The position numbers and the translations under genes are program-made. A stretch of 64,000 bases of DNA from contig QPFY01000003.1 of assembly GCA_003665825.1 (NCBI GenBank), positions 1 through 64,000 on the forward strand, read 5' to 3'. Positions 12,233 through 24,326 of this stretch are shown one piece after another; position 1 is the first letter of the stretch; each line of letters opens with the position of its first letter. The notes beneath the pieces were generated by a model, which worked only from the letters and a program-made list of their open reading frames with translations, made no database searches and was not told the DNA's origin. The DNA is from Microbotryum silenes-acaulis (taxonomy: Eukaryota; Basidiomycota; Microbotryomycetes; Microbotryales; Microbotryaceae).

Positions 12233-14227
12233 GTGCCCGCTGCCTCTGACCAAGGCCTGCGCCGTCCCTCCCCGGCCCGTGACATCCCTGACCAGGACTC
12301 ACGCGCGCCTCCCGCCTCTGACCAAGGCTCTCCCATATCCCAAACTGGTGACCACTCCGACCGGGATTCCCCAACCTCCTGCGCCTCTGACCAAGGCAGC
12401 TCCGACTCGGCCATCTCCACGCCCTGCCCATCACCGCGACCGGTGGCCCCACGTCCGTTGCCGGCGCCACCCTCGCCTGCTCGATCCGAATCACCAGACC
12501 CCATTGACCTCTTGCCACGCTCGGGTGATGTTGCGTCCCTCTGCCTTGCGCAGGAATTCCCTGACGACGTTGATGCTGCGCTTCACTCCCCCTCGCCTGT
12601 TGCCTACCTCGCCTCTGGCGCCACTGCTCTGCTCGAAACCTCGCCCGTCGACCCGACGGAACTGATCGCACCTGCCCGGGACCCTCCTCACTGGCGCGCT
12701 GCGATGGCAACCCCGCAAGCAGACGAGTGGCGTCTCGCTGCCCAGGCCGAATTCGACTCGCTCTCCCGGGATTTCTCGGCCTTCACACCAATTGATGAGT
12801 CCCTCGTGCCTGCAGACTCCAAAGTCCTCGGCTCGCGCTTTGTCTTCCGCACGAAACGCGACCAACACGGCCACATCAAGTCTTACAAAGGCCGACTGGT
12901 TGCTCGTGGTGACTCTCAGCGTTCCGGCATTGATTTCGATGAGACCTTCGCACCCGTCGCTAAGTTCACATCCATTCGCGCACTCCTGGCCCTTGCAGCC
13001 GCTCATGGGTACCACGTCCATCAGGCCGACATCGACAAGGCCTATCTCCACGGTAAACTGGACACCCCCCTGTACATTCGCGTGCCCGAAGGGATCTACA
13101 TGCCCGGCAAGGTCCTCCAACTGCACCGGTCACTCTACGGCTTGCGCCAGGCCGGACGTATCTGGAACGACGAGATCAACTCTGCTTTGTCGGCTCTTGG
13201 CTACGTCGCCACGGAGTCTGACCACTGCGTTTATGTCCGAACTGTCGGTGATGAGCGCCACTATATCGCGCTCTATGTTGATGACTTGCTCATGATCAGC
13301 CCTTCCCTCCCAGAGATCGAGCGTACCCTCCAGGGCCTTGAGCAGCGCTATGGTGTCAAACGACTTGGTGAGGCGGAATACGTACTTGGTATCCAGATTC
13401 GGCGTTCTGCCGACGGCTCCATCTCCCTCAGTCAAGAGCAATACCTCAAGGACGTCCTCGCTCGTTTCGGCATGTCCGACGCCCACCCTGTCGCCACGCC
13501 CATGCAGGCCGACCTTCGCCTTGAAGTCGAACTCCAGCCTACTCCCTTTCCGGATCGCACTCGGTATCTGCAAGCGATTGGCTCCCTCATGTACGCCTCG
13601 ACCGGTACTCGCCCCGACCTGGCCTACACCGTCGGTTACTTGGCTCGGTTCTCTCAGTCCCCGTCTGCTGCTGCCTGGGGCGCTGTCAAGCACGCCTTTC
13701 GCTACCTCGCCGGCACTCTGTCTCACGGCCTACGCTACACCCGCGGGGATCCGGCGCCCTTGGTTGGCTACTCCGACTGCAACTGGGGTGCCTGCGCCAT
13801 GTCCTCAAAGTCGACCATGGGTTACACCTTTGTCTTCGCAGGCGCGGCCGTCTCGTGGTCATCTCGCCTCCAGTCGCGGGTTGCCGACTCTACTTGTGAC
13901 GCCGAGTACCTGGCCTTGTCGCACGCTGGCAAGGAGGCTATCTTCCTGCGTCAGCTCTTTGGTGAGCTTGGGCTTCCCTCCTCTCGGCCGGTTCTCATCT
14001 ATGGCGACAACCAAGGTGCCAATGCCCTCACCAAGAATCCGGTCTTCCACGCTCGCACTCGGCATATTCGGCTCCGCGAACACTTCATCCGGGATATGGT
14101 CTCCCTGGGTGACATCAGTGTACAGTACATTGCCACCGGCGAGATGACGGCCGATATCTTCACCAAGGCTTTGTCTCGCGACCTGTTCGCTCGGCACCGC
14201 GGTCGACTTGGTGTCTGCACTCCCTGA
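12233..14227 (+). CDS. RT-RNase H (U3), intact frame
   Basis: An uninterrupted 664-codon frame that reads the same as the U6 protein, with YVDD and the RNase H Asp/Glu/Asp set in place. It is the first intact RT frame from the left edge. Confidence 0.9.
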   Translation: MPAASDQGLRRPSPARDIPDQDSRAPPASDQGSPISQTGDHSDRDSPTSCASDQGSSDSAISTPCPSPRPVAPRPLPAPPSPARSESPDPIDLLPRSGDVASLCLAQEFPDDVDAALHSPSPVAYLASGATALLETSPVDPTELIAPARDPPHWRAAMATPQADEWRLAAQAEFDSLSRDFSAFTPIDESLVPADSKVLGSRFVFRTKRDQHGHIKSYKGRLVARGDSQRSGIDFDETFAPVAKFTSIRALLALAAAHGYHVHQADIDKAYLHGKLDTPLYIRVPEGIYMPGKVLQLHRSLYGLRQAGRIWNDEINSALSALGYVATESDHCVYVRTVGDERHYIALYVDDLLMISPSLPEIERTLQGLEQRYGVKRLGEAEYVLGIQIRRSADGSISLSQEQYLKDVLARFGMSDAHPVATPMQADLRLEVELQPTPFPDRTRYLQAIGSLMYASTGTRPDLAYTVGYLARFSQSPSAAAWGAVKHAFRYLAGTLSHGLRYTRGDPAPLVGYSDCNWGACAMSSKSTMGYTFVFAGAAVSWSSRLQSRVADSTCDAEYLALSHAGKEAIFLRQLFGELGLPSSRPVLIYGDNQGANALTKNPVFHARTRHIRLREHFIRDMVSLGDISVQYIATGEMTADIFTKALSRDLFARHRGRLGVCTP

Positions 14228-14438
14228 TACTCGAAGTAGGGGGGGTGTGAGATTGACAAACTCTTATGTTTCCTTCTCGCATCATGCCTCCTTTTCTTAG
14301 TCTCATCTTACCTCCTTTTTGGCCTGCCTTCCACACCTAGGCTCTCTCCCTTTCCTGGGCTGGGTCCGTGCGCCTGACAAAGGTGGCAGACCCAGCCGCT
14401 AACCTCACCCGAGCAAATGGCTCCGCGCTTCTCTCTCT

Positions 14439-14717
14439 CCTGCTCAAAGCAACTTCTTGGTCTGGTCTCCTTGGTCCGTCGATCAGAGCCTTACCACTGC
14501 TTGAGCAGGTGAGCACTACATTTCCTTCTTCCTTTATCTTACTAGCTATCATAACTCACTGTAGTGCTTGAGCAGGTGTGTAACAAGCAACTTCTTGGTC
14601 TGGTCTCCTTGGTCCGTCGATCAGAGCCTTACCACTGCTTGAGCAGGTGTGTAACAAGCAACTTCTTGGTCTGGTCTCCTTGGTCCGTCGATCAGAGCCT
14701 TACCACTGCTTGAGCAG
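14439..14717. repeat. 71-bp-type repeats (U3)
   Basis: Three cores. An extra A in the left terminal repeat (ctcaaagc) spoils the 12-bp symmetry in this copy only. Confidence 0.78.
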
Positions 14718-15866
14718 TCGTCGTAACTTCATAGGTAGTGCGTGGAGCATGCGAAATCGCTCCAAAGGTCGCGGTGCGAGTCGAAGGGGTGGCAGCCGGC
14801 GTCGGTGTCGAAATCTCGTCGGCGATGGCGGCCCATTCGGTGATTTCGTCGAGGGACGGGACCGTCCGACCGAACCTCCCTGTGATCACTAAGGAGTTGT
14901 CACGATGTTCGCGTAACATACCTGCGCGGACTTCACGCTTGGCCACGTCGTTCAAGGATTGGTAGAATGCCGTGGCGAGCTGAAGTGCCGAGAGACCGAA
15001 GCTTGGGTTGTCGTGCATGAACGTGCGGTAGCGCGCGCGCCATTCGCCGACATGGGTCGTACGCCCGAGACGAAGATTGGCGGCACCCATAGAATTCTTC
15101 GGCCACCCGGTCGGCAAACCCAGGGTCCGGCCAACGACGTCCCACTGCCGTCATGAGCGACGTCCAGCAGTGAGGGCGCCTGTCCCGGATCGCGTCCCTC
15201 AACTCGTCGACGGCCCAATCGTGAGGGGACTGGCGGCGCTGGCGAGACGTCGAACGAGCGAATAGGTGGCCACGAGCTGGACGACGCGGTCGGTGTGAAC
15301 AGTTCGTCGATTGCGATGTCGCACAAAAGTGAGAGGTACGATCCCGAATGCAGTGAAAGTCACCAACCTTTCCGGGTGATCCCCGGTCCATAACCTTCCC
15401 GTCGGCAATGTCCCTCTCCAACGAGAGCTAATCACCGCCGGGGAAGGGCCGTCCCTGATTTCGCTGTGAGATTCCCCCCCAGGGCACGAGCAAGGGGGTC
15501 AGCGGTAGTGTTGGAGCGTCCCGAAAATTGGTGCGGAGGGACGTCCAGGGGGACCGATCTCACCGGCGTGAACTCCCCGGCCCGAGCTGCGGCTGGTTCA
15601 GTCAAGCCAGCCCGCGCCGCAGCCGGTTCAGTGGAGTTCTTCAAAAGGTGCTCTACAATTTCTCCAAGTGCTGAACTCGATGATCGGAGTCGAGGCGTCG
15701 AGCTTCGGATTCTTCGAGGCGAGCTTCGACGACATCAGAGCGGCGGCGGTATGGGCCGGTTTTGGCGGTGGGGACTAAAGGATTCTGGGCGCCCGGCCTC
15801 GTCGTCGCGGAGAGGGCTGATGCTGTCTCCGGCAAAGACGCGCGACGTGTCACGTTCGTCGGCCAT
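14692..15866 (-). pseudogene. Gag-like protein (U3), heavily broken
   Basis: At least eight single-base losses or gains (near 15054, 15266, 15294, 15342, 15394, 15656, 15728 and 15775) leave no long frame. This is the worst copy; almost every change is a base lost from a short run. Confidence 0.7.
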
Positions 15867-16141
15867 GGCGAGGTTGCGATTCAACGGTCGGCGATTCCGG
15901 GGTGAACGGTGGCGAGGGCGGGATGGCTGGAAGAAAGGGTAGGAGGGAAGAACGCGTTCGCCGTCGGACTCGGTGAAGGAGGTCACGAAAGACAGTGACG
16001 CGTTCGTGGGGGATGAGTTCGGCAACGGAGAGGAGGCTGACGACTCAGGGTCAGGAGTGGGTGTGAATGCTCGTCCAGGGCGGGGGACGAAGCGGTTGTA
16101 GAGGTACGGATCGTTGTCGGCAATGCCGAACTTGAAAAAAG

Positions 16142-17328
16142 TGACAGGCGACGTCGGCGAGGATGACGTCGTCTACACGACGAAGGACGGGGGTGTCGAG
16201 GAGTATCGGCTGTGGTGGCAGCAGTCGGCGAGGGAGCGATCGAAGAGGGGTGTCGACCGAAAAGCTCGCGGAAGTCAAGTATAACGACTTTATTCCAACG
16301 ATCGGCAAGGAGAGGGGGGGGGGCCAATAAGATGATGAGCGGACCAGGCTCCGGCGGAAGGTGTCCAAACCGAAGGGAGGGACTGCCCAGGCGCCGAGGG
16401 AACTCAGCCAAATCAAACTACTCCAAGAGGTCGCCCAGGGGTAAAAAGGATTGCTCGCGGGAGCACCGGAAAAACCCTGAGGCCGCGCCTCAGCTAGCAA
16501 AAAAGATAAAACAAATCGAAAGAAGATTGCGCTCGCAACGCATCGAACCTGCAACCAGCGGGTGCGCGCCACGCGCCAAACGGCTACACCACGACGCCCG
16601 CGCTGCTTGAAACGAATCCGCCATTGGGTCAAGTCATCGCTACCTGCACACAACCTCGGGGAAGACTTCCTTTGAGTACTGCTGTCAGTGTACCGCTGTC
16701 ATCCTGACACTGCACCGTCGCTTCGCGCATTTACCCGTTGCGCAACTCAAGAACGTCATGCAGAAAGTGTCAGGATGACAGCAATACTCGAAGGAAGCCC
16801 CCAAGGCTATATGCGGGTAGAGTTGACTTGACCGGATGCTTGCCTTGTTTCAAGCATCGTCGGCGTGATGGCGTAGGCGTGAGGCGCGTGGGCGCGCACT
16901 CGGTGGTCGAGGGTTCGATGCGCCCAGAGCGCAATCTTCTTTTGGTTTGTTTTATCTTTTTGTTAGCCGAGGCGCGGCTTCAGGGTTTTTACCGGTGCTC
17001 CCGCGAGCAATCCTTTTTACCCCTGAGGCGACCTCTTGGAGTGGTTGATTTGGCTAAGTCCCCTCTGTGCCTGGAGCAGTCCGTTCCTTTTTGTCTTAGC
17101 ACCTTCCCCCGGAGCTTGGTCCGCTCTTCTTGTTTTGTTGCCCTTCCTCTTCTTGTCGATCGTTTGGGAATTAAGTCCGTTATACTTGATTTCCTGCGAG
17201 CCTCTCGACCGACTCCCCTCCTCGGTTGCTCCTCTGTCGACTGCCGCCGCAACAGCCGACGCTTCCTGAAATCCCCCCCTCGCACCAACGCGTGTAGACG
17301 ACGTCATCCCTGCGGACGTCGCCTGTCA
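16142..17328. repeat. Inverted-repeat intergene (U3/U4)
   Basis: Equivalent to 34321-35513. The left arm has several one- or two-base losses, near 16270, 16286, 16434 and 16469. Confidence 0.76.
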
Positions 17329-18263
17329 GAAAGGCTTGGTCACTGGGGTGGATTGGGTATATTCAGAGGAGGAGGTTAGGTCCTTCAATTGCAATGCTTG
17401 TCTCGCTTCCAAAGTGCACGCCCTTCCTTTCAGTCGTTCCCAGTCCATTGCGCCTGGCCGTCTGGACCTTGTCCATGTCGACGTTGCCCAAATGCCTCGA
17501 GCCAGCTTCGGCGGTCATCGCTACATGCTTGTGATTGTCGACGACTACACCCGCAAACATTGGTGCATCCTCCTCACTTACAAGAGCGACGTCTTTCACC
17601 GTCTCCGCGACTGGATTCTTGAGGTAGAGAACACCACGGGTGATCGGGTAAAAACCATTCGCTCTGACAATGGTGGCGAGTTCACTCTGCACAACTTTGT
17701 CGACTTCTGTTTGACCAAGGGCATCCGTCGCGAACTCACTATTCCATACACGCCTCAACAAAACGGACGTGTTGAACGCACCAATCGGACCATCAAAGAG
17801 GGTATCCTTGCTTTGCTCTACTCGGCCGGCGCCGATACACGTCTCTGGGCCGAAGCTGCCAAGTACTTCGTGCACTGCAAAAACTTGATGCCCCATGCGG
17901 GCATCCGTGGCGATATTCCCGACACTCGCTGGCATGGTGTCGCACCGGATGTCTCCTCGCTACGTGCCTTTGGCTGCCGCGCTTGGCACTGCCTCCCCGG
18001 GTTAAGCGCACCGACCTCGACCCAAGGCCGTGCCACTCATCTTCGTAGGGCTCGACGACCATGCAAAGGCCTATCGCCTCTTCGACCCGGCTACACGCAA
18101 AATTATCCTCAGTCGCAACGTCGTCTTTCGTGAATCTGAGTTCCCCGCCCTGCAGCCTGTGGCCAACACCCACACCGGCGCCATTCCGCTTCCTGTGGCC
18201 GCCGACATTTACCCTGACCAGGTAGACCACTCTGAGCCTTCGCTCTCTGGCGCCTCGCGCTGA
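17329..18263 (+). pseudogene. Integrase (U4), frameshifted near the end
   Basis: DD35E is intact. A changed ccccggg run near 17996 and a missing C near 18022 shift the C-terminal region. Confidence 0.82.
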
Positions 18264-18276
18264 GCTCCCTGGACCT

Positions 18277-20271
18277 GTGCCCGCTGCCTCTGACCAAGGC
18301 CTGCGCCGTCCCTCCCCGGCCCGTGACATCCCTGACCAGGACTCACGCGCGCCTCCCGCCTCTGACCAAGGCTCTCCCATATCCCAAACTGGTGACCACT
18401 CCGACCGGGATTCCCCAACCTCCTGCGCCTCTGACCAAGGCAGCTCCGACTCGGCCATCTCCACGCCCTGCCCATCACCGCGACCGGTGGCCCCACGTCC
18501 GTTGCCGGCGCCACCCTCGCCTGCTCGATCCGAATCACCAGACCCCATTGACCTCTTGCCACGCTCGGGTGATGTTGCGTCCCTCTGCCTTGCGCAGGAA
18601 TTCCCTGACGACGTTGATGCTGCGCTTCACTCCCCCTCGCCTGTTGCCTACCTCGCCTCTGGCGCCACTGCTCTGCTCGAAACCTCGCCCGTCGACCCGA
18701 CGGAACTGATCGCACCTGCCCGGGACCCTCCTCACTGGCGCGCTGCGATGGCAACCCCGCAAGCAGACGAGTGGCGTCTCGCTGCCCAGGCCGAATTCGA
18801 CTCGCTCTCCCGGGATTTCTCGGCCTTCACACCAATTGATGAGTCCCTCGTGCCTGCAGACTCCAAAGTCCTCGGCTCGCGCTTTGTCTTCCGCACGAAA
18901 CGCGACCAACACGGCCACATCAAGTCTTACAAAGGCCGACTGGTTGCTCGTGGTGACTCTCAGCGTTCCGGCATTGATTTCGATGAGACCTTCGCACCCG
19001 TCGCTAAGTTCACATCCATTCGCGCACTCCTGGCCCTTGCAGCCGCTCATGGGTACCACGTCCATCAGGCCGACATCGACAAGGCCTATCTCCACGGTAA
19101 ACTGGACACCCCCCTGTACATTCGCGTGCCCGAAGGGATCTACATGCCCGGCAAGGTCCTCCAACTGCACCGGTCACTCTACGGCTTGCGCCAGGCCGGA
19201 CGTATCTGGAACGACGAGATCAACTCTGCTTTGTCGGCTCTTGGCTACGTCGCCACGGAGTCTGACCACTGCGTTTATGTCCGAACTGTCGGTGATGAGC
19301 GCCACTATATCGCGCTCTATGTTGATGACTTGCTCATGATCAGCCCTTCCCTCCCAGAGATCGAGCGTACCCTCCAGGGCCTTGAGCAGCGCTATGGTGT
19401 CAAACGACTTGGTGAGGCGGAATACGTACTTGGTATCCAGATTCGGCGTTCTGCCGACGGCTCCATCTCCCTCAGTCAAGAGCAATACCTCAAGGACGTC
19501 CTCGCTCGTTTCGGCATGTCCGACGCCCACCCTGTCGCCACGCCCATGCAGGCCGACCTTCGCCTTGAAGTCGAACTCCAGCCTACTCCCTTTCCGGATC
19601 GCACTCGGTATCTGCAAGCGATTGGCTCCCTCATGTACGCCTCGACCGGTACTCGCCCCGACCTGGCCTACACCGTCGGTTACTTGGCTCGGTTCTCTCA
19701 GTCCCCGTCTGCTGCTGCCTGGGGCGCTGTCAAGCACGCCTTTCGCTACCTCGCCGGCACTCTGTCTCACGGCCTACGCTACACCCGCGGGGATCCGGCG
19801 CCCTTGGTTGGCTACTCCGACTGCAACTGGGGTGCCTGCGCCATGTCCTCAAAGTCGACCATGGGTTACACCTTTGTCTTCGCAGGCGCGGCCGTCTCGT
19901 GGTCATCTCGCCTCCAGTCGCGGGTTGCCGACTCTACTTGTGACGCCGAGTACCTGGCCTTGTCGCACGCTGGCAAGGAGGCTATCTTCCTGCGTCAGCT
20001 CTTTGGTGAGCTTGGGCTTCCCTCCTCTCGGCCGGTTCTCATCTATGGCGACAACCAAGGTGCCAATGCCCTCACCAAGAATCCGGTCTTCCACGCTCGC
20101 ACTCGGCATATTCGGCTCCGCGAACACTTCATCCGGGATATGGTCTCCCTGGGTGACATCAGTGTACAGTACATTGCCACCGGCGAGATGACGGCCGATA
20201 TCTTCACCAAGGCTTTGTCTCGCGACCTGTTCGCTCGGCACCGCGGTCGACTTGGTGTCTGCACTCCCTGA
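18277..20271 (+). CDS. RT-RNase H (U4), intact frame
   Basis: A 664-codon frame matching the U6 protein. From this copy rightward the sequence is much cleaner. Confidence 0.9.
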   Translation: MPAASDQGLRRPSPARDIPDQDSRAPPASDQGSPISQTGDHSDRDSPTSCASDQGSSDSAISTPCPSPRPVAPRPLPAPPSPARSESPDPIDLLPRSGDVASLCLAQEFPDDVDAALHSPSPVAYLASGATALLETSPVDPTELIAPARDPPHWRAAMATPQADEWRLAAQAEFDSLSRDFSAFTPIDESLVPADSKVLGSRFVFRTKRDQHGHIKSYKGRLVARGDSQRSGIDFDETFAPVAKFTSIRALLALAAAHGYHVHQADIDKAYLHGKLDTPLYIRVPEGIYMPGKVLQLHRSLYGLRQAGRIWNDEINSALSALGYVATESDHCVYVRTVGDERHYIALYVDDLLMISPSLPEIERTLQGLEQRYGVKRLGEAEYVLGIQIRRSADGSISLSQEQYLKDVLARFGMSDAHPVATPMQADLRLEVELQPTPFPDRTRYLQAIGSLMYASTGTRPDLAYTVGYLARFSQSPSAAAWGAVKHAFRYLAGTLSHGLRYTRGDPAPLVGYSDCNWGACAMSSKSTMGYTFVFAGAAVSWSSRLQSRVADSTCDAEYLALSHAGKEAIFLRQLFGELGLPSSRPVLIYGDNQGANALTKNPVFHARTRHIRLREHFIRDMVSLGDISVQYIATGEMTADIFTKALSRDLFARHRGRLGVCTP

Positions 20272-20482
20272 TACTCGAAGTAGGGGGGGTGTGAGATTGA
20301 CAAACTCTTATGTTTCCTTCTCGCATCATGCCTCCTTTTCTTAGTCTCATCTTACCTCCTTTTTGGCCTGCCTTCCACACCTAGGCTCTCTCCCTTTCCT
20401 GGGCTGGGTCCGTGCGCCTGACAAAGGTGGCAGACCCAGCCGCGCGCTCACCCGAGCCAAATGGCTCCGCGCTTCTCTCTCT

Positions 20483-20761
20483 CCTGCTCAAGCAACTTCT
20501 TGGTCTGGTCTCCTTGGTCCGTCGATCAGAGCCTTACCACTGCTTGAGCAGGTGAGCACTACATTTCCTTCTTCCTTTATCTTTACTAGCTATCATAACT
20601 CACTGTAGTGCTTGAGCAGGTGTGTAACAAGCAACTTCTTGGTCTGGTCTCCTTGGTCCGTCGATCAGAGCCTTACCACTGCTTGAGCAGGTGTGTAACA
20701 AGCAACTTCTTGGTCTGGTCTCCTTGGTCCGTCGATCAGAGCCTTACCACTGCTTGAGCAG
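20483..20761. repeat. 71-bp-type repeats (U4)
   Basis: Three cores, same layout as U6. Confidence 0.82.
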
Positions 20762-21920
20762 TCGTCGTAACTTCATAGGTAGTGCGTGGAGCATGCGAAA
20801 TCGCTCCAAAGGTCGCGGTGCGAGTCGAAGGGGTGGCAGCCGGCGTCGGTGTCGAAATCTCGTCGGCGATGGCGGCCCATTCGGTGATTTCGTCGAGGGA
20901 CGGGACCGTCCGACCGAACCTCCCTGTGATCACTAAGGAGTTGTCACGATGTTCGCGTAACATACCTGCGCGGACTTCACGCTTGGCCACGTCGTTCAAG
21001 GATTGGTAGAATGCCGTGGCGAGCTGAAGTGCCGAGAGACCGAAGCTTGGGTTGTCGTGCATGAACGTGCGGTAGCGCGCGCGCCATTCGCCGACATGGT
21101 CGTACGCCCGAGACGAAGATTGGCGGCACCCATAGAATTCTTCGGCCACCCGGTCGGCAAACCCAGGGTCCGGCCAACGACGTCCCACTGCCGTCATGAG
21201 CGACGTCCAGCAGTGAGGGCGCCTGTCCCGGATCGCGTCCCTCAACTCGTCGACGGCCCAATCGTGAGGGGACTGGCGGCGCTGGCGAGACGTCGAACGA
21301 GCGAATAGGGTGGCCACGAGCTGGACGACGCGGTCGGTGGTGAACAGTTCGTCGATTGCGATGTCGCACAAAAGTGAGAGGTACGAGTTCCCGAATGCAG
21401 TGAAAGTCACCAACCTTTCCGGGTGATCCCCGGTCCATAACCCTTCCCGGTCGGGCAATGTCCCTCTCCAACGAGAGCTAATCACCGCCGGGGAAGGGCC
21501 GTCCCTGATTTCGCTGTGAGATTCCCCCCCAGGGGCACGAGCAAGGGGGTCAGCGGTAGTGTTGGAGCGTCCCGAAAATTGGTGCGGAGGGACGTCCAGG
21601 GGGACCGATCTCACCGGCGTGAACTCCCCGGCCCGAGCTGCGGCTGGTTCAGTCAAGCCAGCCCGCGCCGCAGCCGGTTCAGTGGAGTTCTTCAAAAGGT
21701 GCTCTACCAATTTCTCCAAGTGCTGAACTCGATGATCGGAGTCGAGGCGTCGAGCTTCGGATTCTTCGAGGCGAGCTTCGAGCGACATCAGAGCGGCGGC
21801 GGTATGGGCCGGTTTTGGCGGTGGGGACTTAAAGGATTCTGGGCGCCCGGCCTCGTCGTCGCGGAGAGGGCTGATGCTGTCTCCGGCAAAGACGCGCGAC
21901 GTGTCACGTTCGTCGGCCAT
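20736..21920 (-). CDS. Gag-like protein (U4), intact
   Basis: The 394-residue frame from the ATG at 21920 matches U6. It has the seven-C run (21524-21530) that keeps the two halves in one frame. Confidence 0.72.
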   Translation of the reverse strand: MADERDTSRVFAGDSISPLRDDEAGRPESFKSPPPKPAHTAAALMSLEARLEESEARRLDSDHRVQHLEKLVEHLLKNSTEPAAARAGLTEPAAARAGEFTPVRSVPLDVPPHQFSGRSNTTADPLARAPGGESHSEIRDGPSPAVISSRWRGTLPDREGLWTGDHPERLVTFTAFGNSYLSLLCDIAIDELFTTDRVVQLVATLFARSTSRQRRQSPHDWAVDELRDAIRDRRPHCWTSLMTAVGRRWPDPGFADRVAEEFYGCRQSSSRAYDHVGEWRARYRTFMHDNPSFGLSALQLATAFYQSLNDVAKREVRAGMLREHRDNSLVITGRFGRTVPSLDEITEWAAIADEISTPTPAATPSTRTATFGAISHAPRTTYEVTTTAQAVVRL

Positions 21921-22196
21921 GGCGAGGTTGCGATTCAACGGTCGGCGATTCCGGGGTGAACGGTGGCGAGGGCGGGATGGCTGGAAGAAAGGGTAGGAGG
22001 GAAGAACGCGTTCGCCGTCGGACTCGGTGAAGGAGGTCACGAAAGACAGTGACGCGTTCGTGGGGGATGAGTTCGGCAACGGAGAGGAGGCTGACGACTC
22101 AGGGTCAGAGAGTGGGTGTGAATGCTCGTCCAGGGCGGGGGACGAAGCGGTTGTAGAGGTACGGATCGTTGTCGGCAATGCCGAACTTGAAAAAAG

Positions 22197-23389
22197 TGAC
22201 AGGCGACGTCGGCGAGGATGACGTCGTCTACACGACGAAGGACGGGGGTGTCGAGGAGTATCGGCTGTGGTGGCAGCAGTCGGCGAGGGAGCGATCGAAG
22301 AGGGGTGTCGACCGAAAAGCTCGCGGGAAGTCAAGTATAACGGACTTTATTCCAACGATCGGCAAGGAGAGGGGGGGGGGGCCAATAAGATGATGAGCGG
22401 ACCAGGCTCCGGCGGAAGGTGTCCAAACCGAAGGGAGGGACTGCCCAGGCGCCGAGGGAACTCAGCCAAATCAAACTACTCCAAGAGGTCGCCTCAGGGG
22501 TAAAAAGGATTGCTCGCGGGAGCACCGGTAAAAACCCTGAGGCCGCGCCTCAGCTAGCAAAAAAGATAAAACAAATCGAAAGAAGATTGCGCTCGCAACG
22601 CATCGAACCTGCAACCAGCGGGTGCGCGCCCACGCGCCAAACGGCTACACCACGACGCCCGCGCTGCTTGAAACGAATCCGCCATTGGGTCAAGTCATCG
22701 CTACCTGCACACAACCTCGGGGAAGACTTCCTTTGAGTACTGCTGTCAGTGTACCGCTGTCATCCTGACACTGCACCGTCGCTTCGCGCATTTACCCGTT
22801 GCGCAACTCAAGAACGTCATGCAGAAAGTGTCAGGATGACAGCAATACTCGAAGGAAGCCCCCAAGGCTATATGCGGGTAGAGTTGACTTGACCGGATGC
22901 TTGCCTTGTTTCAAGCATCGTCGGCGTGATGGCGTAGGCGTGAGGCGCGTGGGCGCGCACTCGGTGGTCGAGGGTTCGATGCGCCCAGAGCGCAATCTTC
23001 TTTTGGTTTGTTTTATCTTTTTGTTAGCCGAGGCGCGGCTTCAGGGTTTTTACCGGTGCTCCCGCGAGCAATCCTTTTTACCCCTGAGGCGACCTCTTGG
23101 AGTGGTTGATTTGGCTAAGTCCCCTCTGTGCCTGGAGCAGTCCGTTCCTTTTTGTCTTAGCACCTTCCCCCGGAGCTTGGTCCGCTCTTCTTGTTTTGTT
23201 GCCCTTCCTCTTCTTGTCGATCGTTTGGGAATTAAGTCCGTTATACTTGATTTCCTGCGAGCCTCTCGACCGACTCCCCTCCTCGGTTGCTCCTCTGTCG
23301 ACTGCCGCCGCAACAGCCGACGCTTCCTGAAATCCCCCCCTCGCACCAACGCGTGTAGACGACGTCATCCCTGCGGACGTCGCCTGTCA
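22197..23389. repeat. Inverted-repeat intergene (U4/U5)
   Basis: Equivalent to 34321-35513. Confidence 0.8.
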
Positions 23390-24326
23390 GAAAGGCTTGG
23401 TCACTGGGGTGGATTGGGTATATTCAGAGGAGGAGGTTAGGTCCTTCAATTGCAATGCTTGTCTCGCTTCCAAAGTGCACGCCCTTCCTTTCAGTCGTTC
23501 CCAGTCCATTGCGCCTGGCCGTCTGGACCTTGTCCATGTCGACGTTGCCCAAATGCCTCGAGCCAGCTTCGGCGGTCATCGCTACATGCTTGTGATTGTC
23601 GACGACTACACCCGCAAACATTGGTGCATCCTCCTCACTTACAAGAGCGACGTCTTTCACCGTCTCCGCGACTGGATTCTTGAGGTAGAGAACACCACGG
23701 GTGATCGGGTAAAAACCATTCGCTCTGACAATGGTGGCGAGTTCACTCTGCACAACTTTGTCGACTTCTGTTTGACCAAGGGCATCCGTCGCGAACTCAC
23801 TATTCCATACACGCCTCAACAAAACGGACGTGTTGAACGCACCAATCGGACCATCAAAGAGGGTATCCTTGCTTTGCTCTACTCGGCCGGCGCCGATACA
23901 CGTCTCTGGGCCGAAGCTGCCAAGTACTTCGTGCACTGCAAAAACTTGATGCCCCATGCGGGCATCCGTGGCGATATTCCCGACACTCGCTGGCATGGTG
24001 TCGCACCGGATGTCTCCTCGCTACGTGCCTTTGGCTGCCGCGCTTGGCACTGCCTCCCCTCGGTTAAGCGCACCGACCTCGACCCCAAGGCCGTGCCACT
24101 CATCTTCGTAGGGCTCGACGACCATGCAAAGGCCTATCGCCTCTTCGACCCGGCTACACGCAAAATTATCCTCAGTCGCAACGTCGTCTTTCGTGAATCT
24201 GAGTTCCCCGCCCTGCAGCCTGTGGCCAACACCCACACCGGCGCCATTCCGCTTCCTGTGGCCGCCGACATTTACCCTGACCAGGTAGACCACTCTGAGC
24301 CTTCGCTCTCTGGCGCCTCGCGCTGA
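23390..24326 (+). CDS. Integrase (U5), intact frame
   Basis: Uninterrupted to the shared TGA, with DD35E present. It has the same truncated pre-integrase finger as U6. Confidence 0.86.
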
